From an uncultured bacterium (GTDB lineage: Bacteria > Bacteroidota > Bacteroidia > Chitinophagales > CAIOSU01), in NCBI GenBank assembly GCA_903861055.1, contig CAIOSU010000289.1, positions 1-18,179 on the forward strand: 18,179 nucleotides of DNA, written 5' to 3'. The position numbers and the translations under genes were made by a program. Under the pieces are notes generated by a model. That model searched no databases. It was given only the letters and a program-made list of their open reading frames with translations, and was not told where the DNA came from. The number at the start of each line of letters is the position of its first letter. Positions within the stretch are counted from its first letter, which is position 1. Shown one piece after another: positions 13,401 to 18,179 of the stretch.

Positions 13401-15491
13401 TTTGTTTTGGGCAAAAATAAAATTTTCGCTGATGCCTGGGTCGGGGTTAAAAATGTTGCCACTATAACATCCGTTAGAAAGTACAAAAGGAAAGCGCGGT
13501 GAGTTGTTGTAGTTGCTTGGATCGTCAATAGTAAAATCAAAAGAGTTCGGAGAAGAGTGACCAAAGAACGTTAATAGCGATACGCCTTGGTTTATTCTGC
13601 TACTCAGGAAGTTCGATTGGGCAATTTGTATAGGGTTGCTGCTGTTTTTAAAAAACGAGGTAACATTACCCCCATAAAAAGTATCTCTTACAATATCCTC
13701 AAAGCTCTCTAAGTAAAACTTAAAAGTTGCTTGTTCGCTACTATTGTTACCACCCCCTAGGTGCAGCAATTCTTTCGTCCAAAGTTTGTTTGCAATGGTT
13801 TGATAAGGGTCGCCAACCAAATTTTGTTCCGCCTCAAACACCTTCACCTTATCGAGGTAATCTTTAACCTGCGCCGGTGTTATAGCCGCTATGCGGCCAA
13901 CAGGTACTAGTGGTATCAGAGTTCCAGGGGTACCCGCAAGCAGATTATCGCTACCAGGATATCCCCAAGTAGGTAAAAGACAAGCGTTAAATGTGCCCGA
14001 ACTGGAGCGCATACTTTTGTATTCAAAGCCTTTTCCTATCAAAAACAGGTATTGGGGTCTTTTGTCAATCCAGTTCACGTCGGCAAAGTGCATAAAGTTT
14101 CGTATCGCCGAGGGATGTTTAGCAATGCCATAAGCAAATTGGTCGTACAGCTGCTCGGCAATAACAGTGGCCACGCTATAGCCACCACCTGCCGCACTTG
14201 CCCTGTACCTTGCATATTCATTTACCCAGTTGTTGCCATTGCCATCGTTTGTTAGCGAATTGCTAGTAATAATTATGTAACTACCTTGGTTGCTTGGGTT
14301 GCTGTAATTTATAAACGTGGTTCTAGTTAGGGCTGCAACACTGTATAGTTCAGTACTACTGGTGTTTGCAAGATAAAAAACCCGTTCGGTAGCACCGCCA
14401 TGAGTAGGTATTTTAAATTGCTGTGTTCCAGAGTTGTTCTGCCCTTCAATCCGTATTTGATTGGTTAAGTCGTATAATATGGGTGTTGTATTGCCACTCG
14501 AAAACGAAGTAAACTCCAAGAATTTGACACCAGAGTTAGTATTAAGGTTAAATTCAAACTTGGTAGCTCCGTTTACATTGAAATTGTGCGGATAGGTAAG
14601 GCTCAAAAACATTACTTGGTTTCTATCGATGCTACCTGGGCCAATGGCCGATATGTTGAGGGTGTTATTGGCATTTAGATTGTTTGAAGTGTTGGTCCAC
14701 TCCCATTTGTTTAAACGATAGCCATAATAACTGGTATCAATCAGTACCGGTAGTGCATTGAATGAAATGCGAAGACGGTGATCGGATACAGAGGTGGATA
14801 CCAAATTTAATTTAAGTGTAAAATTGAGCGCCGAGGACGCCACTATGCCCGGTGTAGCAAAAGAGTATGTTTTGTTGGCTAAGTTAAAAGTTGCATCGCC
14901 ATATCCTTCGGCATCATCAAACATGGATTCATACAGCGATACGCCAGCCAATAAAGCGGGTTTGCCTTGGTTGTATGTGCCGTTGGTGGATTGGGTAATG
15001 GTGGTTGTGCAAAAAATCTCTTTGTTTGGTAGGTTGGTAAGGTCATTGGGTATGGACGAAAAGAATTTGCCGGGTTGTATGGTATTCCAAGCCAAAAAAT
15101 AGGATATGGTGTCGGTAATTAAACTATAAGATGGATTGGCTTGTAAAAATGGGTCCTCAAACATTTGAAGATCAACCGAGCCGTCATTTTTTTTACCGAT
15201 AAATTCGATGTAATCGTTATTACTCATTAGGCCAGTGGTAGAAACATAAATGGGCACTACTTCGCCTTTGCAAAATAAAGTAAATTGGCTACCTGCAACC
15301 GACGTTACGGGTATATTGGCTGCGCTTAATACGCTATATGGTATACGGTATATACCATCGCGCGCAATTTTTATCTTGTAGTAAGTTTTGCTGTAGTCAA
15401 TCCATTCGTTACCATAGGTTTGCGCTTGCATATATAATGGCATAGCCAGCAATAGCGCCAGGAAAAACCTAAATGTCACTGAGCTTTTCAT
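10422..15491 (-). CDS. porU2: Type IX secretion sortase-like C25 protease (PorU2-like)
   Basis: A 1689-residue exported protein. Its signal peptide (about 1-24) ends MQAQ. A PorU-type N-terminal region precedes a gingipain-like peptidase C25 domain (about 400-775) with catalytic His645 in FFGHSS and Cys675 in SNGCYSG, ending LHGDPALKINP. CARDB-like beta domains (about 777-885 and 1330-1430) flank an ILEI/FAM3-like domain (about 1030-1197). The end is a type IX-like C-terminal domain with NYPNPF (1581-1586) and WNGTDQYGDPLGNGLYLYRI (1639-1658). PorU sortases remove C-terminal signals from type IX cargo and attach the cargo to surface lipopolysaccharide. This is the long paralogue, whose exact role is not established to my knowledge. 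It begins 3 nt after the PorV2-like stop codon. The alternative is a type IX-secreted protease cargo rather than a sortase. Confidence 0.82.
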   Translation of the reverse strand: MKSSVTFRFFLALLLAMPLYMQAQTYGNEWIDYSKTYYKIKIARDGIYRIPYSVLSAANIPVTSVAGSQFTLFCKGEVVPIYVSTTGLMSNNDYIEFIGKKNDGSVDLQMFEDPFLQANPSYSLITDTISYFLAWNTIQPGKFFSSIPNDLTNLPNKEIFCTTTITQSTNGTYNQGKPALLAGVSLYESMFDDAEGYGDATFNLANKTYSFATPGIVASSALNFTLKLNLVSTSVSDHRLRISFNALPVLIDTSYYGYRLNKWEWTNTSNNLNANNTLNISAIGPGSIDRNQVMFLSLTYPHNFNVNGATKFEFNLNTNSGVKFLEFTSFSSGNTTPILYDLTNQIRIEGQNNSGTQQFKIPTHGGATERVFYLANTSSTELYSVAALTRTTFINYSNPSNQGSYIIITSNSLTNDGNGNNWVNEYARYRASAAGGGYSVATVIAEQLYDQFAYGIAKHPSAIRNFMHFADVNWIDKRPQYLFLIGKGFEYKSMRSSSGTFNACLLPTWGYPGSDNLLAGTPGTLIPLVPVGRIAAITPAQVKDYLDKVKVFEAEQNLVGDPYQTIANKLWTKELLHLGGGNNSSEQATFKFYLESFEDIVRDTFYGGNVTSFFKNSSNPIQIAQSNFLSSRINQGVSLLTFFGHSSPNSFDFTIDDPSNYNNSPRFPFVLSNGCYSGNIFNPDPGISENFIFAQNKGAIAFLATTALSSSNGLSTYSRNFYFNLSPKNYLSTVGELMKKTIADIESCCNSSFNRMVAQDLILHGDPALKINPHPKPDYALEAQNVFFDPPIVTLQTDSFDLYVAIANLGMAIDTQINLEVIRTLPDGTSFTYNLSVDGTNYLDTFKLTLPTGSGEAFGLNNLQITIDAGDKVPLELSETNNTLGLTFSILSEDVYPIHPYDFAIVPNQGVILKASTANAFALQKTYIMEIDTTELFNSPVKRSTSLVQTGGVLSWTPGTVMTDSTVYYWRVGIDSTGAGTPYRWRNSSFIYIQDEFPGWNQSHYYQYLKDDFQNLELPADRQFKFADDIKTIAVRTGTWDGQGGAVPFDQMAYFINNVKKQDWNCGGSGGFPAGVTIAVIDPSTGNNWVSRYADVVTDAQSGYKINSIHKSIHCKTIDVGGFMFPVNTAYWQQRIVDFVNSIPNGYYVLVYSVNFANYAGWGAPLQQTFTDLGSTDIPQLVNQSGSSPWIMFTTKGNTSTTQEVSGNSINDILNFNTSVTASWYEGQMTTPLIGPAFEWGSVHWRWNSIDALPNDIASIDVIGVNNAGIETVLIPNLTNLDEPLTNINATQYPYLKLKLTTRDDSTRTPVQLDYWRVLYKKVPEAALNAFQLYQFTDSITLGDNLKLDIAVENVSPVDMDSLLVKYSILTSNRAEYTEYIRYDSLKAFQSVNLSYQFNSSCNCLDDINTLIIEINPDDDQPEQFHFNNLGILQFRQQGDIANPLLDVTFDNVHIINGDIVSAEPEILIKLKDENRFLALNDTSLLNVFLKYPDGQLIRQNFTDPRVQFRPATTSQANNKNNLAEVQLNKTFEQDGTYELLVQAQDRSANVSGTYGVAGDGIDYRLSFEIINKSMISNVLNYPNPFTTQTRFVFTLTGSQVPTFFKIQIMTVSGKVVREIMLDELGPIRIGRNITEFAWNGTDQYGDPLGNGLYLYRIVASIDGQSIEKMGTGADKYFKSGFGKMYLAR

Positions 15492-15494
15492 ACC

Positions 15495-16604
15495 TTATTT
15501 TTGTTGCCTTTTGTTAATCCCTACATTTAGCGAAAACACATGCGAGTACAGGGCATCGCTTTGGTTGCCAATGTCGGTAAAAGCATAATCAATTTTAATA
15601 CCTTTTATGCGCAAACCAACTCCAATATTCGGCTGCCAAGTAACTATCGCGCTGCCATCAATGTCATCGGTTACGCGTTGTATATTGCCTACTCCAAAAC
15701 GAACATAGATGATCTTTGCATAGTTCATTTCGAGGCCAAACTTTGGGTCGATGCTAATACTATTGGTGCGGATAGGTACGTTGCGTTTTCCGTCGGTACT
15801 CATCTCAAAATTAAGCTCTGGCAAAATATGGAACTTGTCTTTGATACTGATATCGTAGGCAGCACCAAAAATGAACTTGGGTACAGTAAATTCCAGTGAA
15901 CTAGATGGTAATGCGTTGCCAGTTGCTACAAGTACGTCTTTTTCTTCATCGGTAAAGTTAAACGACCAAGCGTTGAAAGTACTTGTTACGTCGCGGGCCA
16001 TGAAGCCCAATTTTAGTTTTTTAATGTCGTATTGGGCACCCAAATCTAGGCCAAAACCCCATGCAGTAGCAAAGTCGCCCGCTCTACGATAGATGACTTT
16101 GGCATTTACGCCAATGCGCAAATCTTTAAGCTTGGGTATACTTTGCGCATAGCTAATAAATGTGCCGTAATCGCCCACCGAAAACGAACGGATGTTGTCG
16201 TAGTTAATCGTGCCATCGGGGTCGAATAGATTGATGGTGTTAGGGATGTCGTCAACTGCAAAACGGATGAGCGAAACGCCTAAAAACCGTTTTTTGTCTT
16301 TCATCGGAATAACAATAGAGCCGTAGTCGTATTTGGCTATGCCTGCAAAGTACTCGGCATGCATAAAACTACCTTGAAAGTTGTGGGTTACTTGTGCTAG
16401 TCCGGCGGGGTTCCAATAGCCTGCGGTTACGTCGTCAACGCTAGCTACTTGAGCGCCCGACATGGCCATGCCGCGGGCGCCAACGCCTATGGATAGGAAC
16501 TCGTTGCTGTATTTACGTACCTGTGCTTTGACGGTAAGTACCGGCAAAAACATTAGTGCGAAAACTAACAGTCCGGTTATGGTGATTCCGGTCTTTGGTG
16601 TCAT
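15495..16604 (-). CDS. porV2: PorV/PorQ-family outer membrane protein (PorV2-like)
   Basis: A 369-residue outer-membrane beta-barrel. The signal peptide (about 1-28) ends VKAQ. The mature N-terminus FLSIGVGARGMAMSGAQVAS (36-55), followed by DDVTAGYWNPAGLAQV (57-72), is diagnostic of the PorV/PorQ family, and alternating beta-strands continue to the C-terminus. PorV delivers type IX cargo to the PorU sortase on the cell surface. Finding this PorV-like protein immediately before a PorU-like protease supports a dedicated pair. The ATG overlaps the upstream stop in an ATGA, and the next start is only 3 nt after its own stop codon. Confidence 0.85.
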   Translation of the reverse strand: MTPKTGITITGLLVFALMFLPVLTVKAQVRKYSNEFLSIGVGARGMAMSGAQVASVDDVTAGYWNPAGLAQVTHNFQGSFMHAEYFAGIAKYDYGSIVIPMKDKKRFLGVSLIRFAVDDIPNTINLFDPDGTINYDNIRSFSVGDYGTFISYAQSIPKLKDLRIGVNAKVIYRRAGDFATAWGFGLDLGAQYDIKKLKLGFMARDVTSTFNAWSFNFTDEEKDVLVATGNALPSSSLEFTVPKFIFGAAYDISIKDKFHILPELNFEMSTDGKRNVPIRTNSISIDPKFGLEMNYAKIIYVRFGVGNIQRVTDDIDGSAIVTWQPNIGVGLRIKGIKIDYAFTDIGNQSDALYSHVFSLNVGINKRQQK

Positions 16605-17281
16605 GTGGCAGTTTTGAGCAGTTGAATCACTATTTGGGGCATATCTTGCAGCAGGTTAGCGTTTTGGTGCTCAAACTCTAGCAATGCTTCTTGTGTTTTT
16701 AGGCGCACATCAGCATTTACTTTGTTTCCGGTTGCCCTATACCATGCCCCGAGCAATGCTTCGGTAAAATGGTCGTCGCGCGGGTAATATTGTAAAAACC
16801 TGCGCTCCGTGAATGTTTTAAAATTACCAAAAAAATCGCCGTACAAATGATTACAGCCCGTTTCGGCGAAATACTTTTCCACTGCAGGTTGTGATACTAT
16901 TGCCAGCGTTTCGTAGAATTCTACGCATAAATGCGGATAAAGTTTTAACAAAGTACGGTCAATCATCATTTCAACTGCAATATGCGCCAAAAACCAAGAG
17001 CGGGGCAATGCCTCTAATAGCTGTAGGCTTTTCAGTTCACTTTTTAAATTAGCCTGTAAAAGTTCAAATTCGGGTAAGCTGTGAAAAATCTTATCGGTAA
17101 GCTGATGTTTGGAAATGCCTTGCGAAATAGCAAAATGCTCTCCCAATTCAGGGTGGTATGAGGCTACCTTTTTCCGCATTAGCTGGTTAAACCCTTTATT
17201 TAAATCGGGCATTATCAATCCGAACTTAAAGTAAGCCGAAGGATTGTCGCAATCGATAAAATAATGGGAGAGAAAGTTCAT
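16601..17281 (-). CDS. Acyl-carrier-protein phosphodiesterase-like protein (AcpH-like)
   Basis: A 226-residue cytoplasmic protein whose ordered motifs resemble AcpH, which removes the 4'-phosphopantetheine arm from acyl carrier protein. It begins MNFLSHYF (compare MNFLAHL in AcpH). GLIMPDLNKG (21-30) parallels the GNLLADFVRG region, GISKHQLTDKIFHSLPEF (55-72) parallels the GIHMHRRIDVLTDNLPEV region, and SWFLAHIAVE (95-104) carries the later histidine. His6, Asp26, His59, Asp63 and His100 could form a metal site. The ATG at 17281 is preferred over a TTG at 17299 because it gives the family N-terminus. It is the first gene of the PorV2/PorU2 operon. Similarity is distant, so the activity is uncertain. 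Confidence 0.6.
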   Translation of the reverse strand: MNFLSHYFIDCDNPSAYFKFGLIMPDLNKGFNQLMRKKVASYHPELGEHFAISQGISKHQLTDKIFHSLPEFELLQANLKSELKSLQLLEALPRSWFLAHIAVEMMIDRTLLKLYPHLCVEFYETLAIVSQPAVEKYFAETGCNHLYGDFFGNFKTFTERRFLQYYPRDDHFTEALLGAWYRATGNKVNADVRLKTQEALLEFEHQNANLLQDMPQIVIQLLKTAT

Positions 17282-17359
17282 TTTTCTTTTTAGACCCAAC
17301 TTACTTTGAGATAAACAACAAAATACGGATTTATATAGTTTTTTGAGATTTCCTTAAGC

Positions 17360-17384
17360 AAAAAAAAGGGCCATTAGCGGCCCC
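17360..17384 (-). terminator. Intrinsic terminator of the M48 protease gene
   Basis: On the minus strand GGGCC (17383-17379), a 6-base loop, GGCCC (17372-17368) and eight Ts (17367-17360) form a classic hairpin and T-tract, about 40 nt after the M48 protease stop. The rest of the 142-bp spacer must hold the AcpH-like operon promoter. A TATTTTG sequence near 17322-17328 on the minus strand is one base short of the -7 consensus and is not convincing. Confidence 0.85.
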
Positions 17385-17423
17385 GAAAGTTTAGTGAATT
17401 TATTCTAAAAAATTGCACCTAAG

Positions 17424-18179
17424 CTAAGGCAGGCTCGCTTTAAATGCGGCATATGCTGCATTGTTGGTAAGGGTGCCATTACAAGTTAGGCTTTCATCGG
17501 TTTCAACTGCATTTATTTTCGCAATGCGGTTTTCGGGGTTCGGGTGCGTTAACAAAAACTGTGGAGTATTGGAACTACCTTGTGCTTCAATTTTCTCAAA
17601 GAAACCAGCAGCTCCTGTAGCGTTTAAGTCTGTGGGGCAAAGGTATATTACCGAGTATTTGTCAGCTTCGGTTTCGTCGGCACGGCTAAATGCAAGTGTT
17701 ACTAGGCTTTGAGCAATGTCGGTCAGTTGGTTTTGGTTGTTGCCCAATGCAATACCTATTAGCGTGCTAAAACCATACTCCTTGGTCAATTGGTCGGTAC
17801 TATGTCGGCGGTCGGCATGTGCCATTTCGTGGCCTAATACACCAGCCAATTCATCCTCCGATTCTAGGAATTTAATCAATCCTGTATAAATGTATATATA
17901 GCCGCCTGGTGTGCAAAAAGCATTCAAGGTATTGTCGTCCTCAATGATATATACTTCCCAAGCAAATTCGTTTTTGTAGCGTACTTTACCACTATTTAAA
18001 ATCTTATCACGCAATCCACGAATATATGCATACGCTTGCGGATGCTGAGTTTCAGAAAGTAATGGATAAGATGCTGGATCTGATTCTATCTGAGCTTTTA
18101 CTTGAAGGCCAAGGTTTTTATCATCGGTAATGGTAAAAATGTTGATGCTCTTATCATCTTTATTACAACCAGCACCTAC
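17424..18179 (-). CDS. M48-family metalloprotease lipoprotein, 5' end outside window
   Basis: The 251 visible residues continue to the right edge without a start. The first visible residues, VGAGC followed by NKDDK, are the lipobox end of a lipoprotein signal, so only the signal hydrophobic part is missing. The zinc site is GHEMAHADRRH (HExxH at about 117-121, nucleotides 17831-17817), and the downstream M48 glutamate motif is RADETEADKYS (about 166-176). The HPNPENRI motif (about 212-219) is also typical of the family. M48 lipoproteins such as BepA and LoiP act in periplasmic protein quality control; here the role is inferred from family only. The window-internal TTG at 18014 is not the start. 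A terminator follows the gene. Confidence 0.92.
   Translation of the reverse strand, partial: VGAGCNKDDKSINIFTITDDKNLGLQVKAQIESDPASYPLLSETQHPQAYAYIRGLRDKILNSGKVRYKNEFAWEVYIIEDDNTLNAFCTPGGYIYIYTGLIKFLESEDELAGVLGHEMAHADRRHSTDQLTKEYGFSTLIGIALGNNQNQLTDIAQSLVTLAFSRADETEADKYSVIYLCPTDLNATGAAGFFEKIEAQGSSNTPQFLLTHPNPENRIAKINAVETDESLTCNGTLTNNAAYAAFKASLP

Noticed and set aside
10560..15102. Several plus-strand open frames of 60-148 codons opposite the PorU2-like gene
   Set aside because: They are antisense to a continuous, motif-rich coding sequence, lack recognisable domains and overlap one another in different frames.
17282..17299. TTG start adding six residues to the AcpH-like gene
   Set aside because: The ATG at 17281 matches the family N-terminus (MNF-L-H) and is a better start codon.

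Overview
This window comes from a Bacteroidota (Bacteroidetes) chromosome. The evidence is a type IX secretion PorU2/PorV2-type pair, a GlmU-like protein of the form typical of this phylum, signal peptides ending in QAQ, and promoters matching the Bacteroidota consensus TTTG-N19-TAnnTTTG. I cannot name the genus. There are no rRNA, tRNA, CRISPR or insertion-sequence signatures, and no gene-free stretch exceeds about 150 bases.

Region 1 (1-2926, minus strand) is a compact housekeeping operon: a GlmU-like sugar nucleotidyl/acetyltransferase, tpiA, prmA, and the first 35 codons of an exported protein that runs off the left edge. The first three genes overlap; the fourth follows a 22-nt gap. Region 2 (3065-5646, minus) is a two-gene photorepair operon, a class I CPD photolyase followed by a DASH-type cryptochrome, joined by an ATGA overlap. 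The photolyase appears to start with TTG inside a small hairpin.

Region 3 (5753-9751, plus) runs divergently: a TetR-type repressor, a short-chain dehydrogenase, an uncharacterised multi-pass membrane protein, and a cholesterol-oxidase-like GMC oxidoreductase. The palindrome TGAAC-N3-GTTCA occurs twice, once inside the tetR promoter and once inside the dehydrogenase promoter. This points to an autoregulated TetR controlling a redox or lipid-modifying operon. Region 4 (9752-10421) holds an Imm51-like lipoprotein gene with no usable in-frame start codon, lying between two perfect 26-bp inverted repeats.

Region 5 (10422-17281, minus) is a three-gene operon: an AcpH-like acyl-carrier-protein phosphodiesterase, PorV2-like outer membrane protein, and a 1689-residue PorU2-like C25 protease with an embedded ILEI/FAM3-like domain and a type IX-like C-terminal domain. 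Region 6 (17360-18179, minus) is an M48 metalloprotease lipoprotein, cut by the right edge, with a clear intrinsic terminator.

The most unusual features are the paired TetR operators; two promoters whose TAnnTTTG element ends exactly 4 nt before an ATG, implying leaderless mRNAs; the 26-bp inverted repeats around the immunity-like gene; and a patchwork of short repeated words in four of the main spacers.
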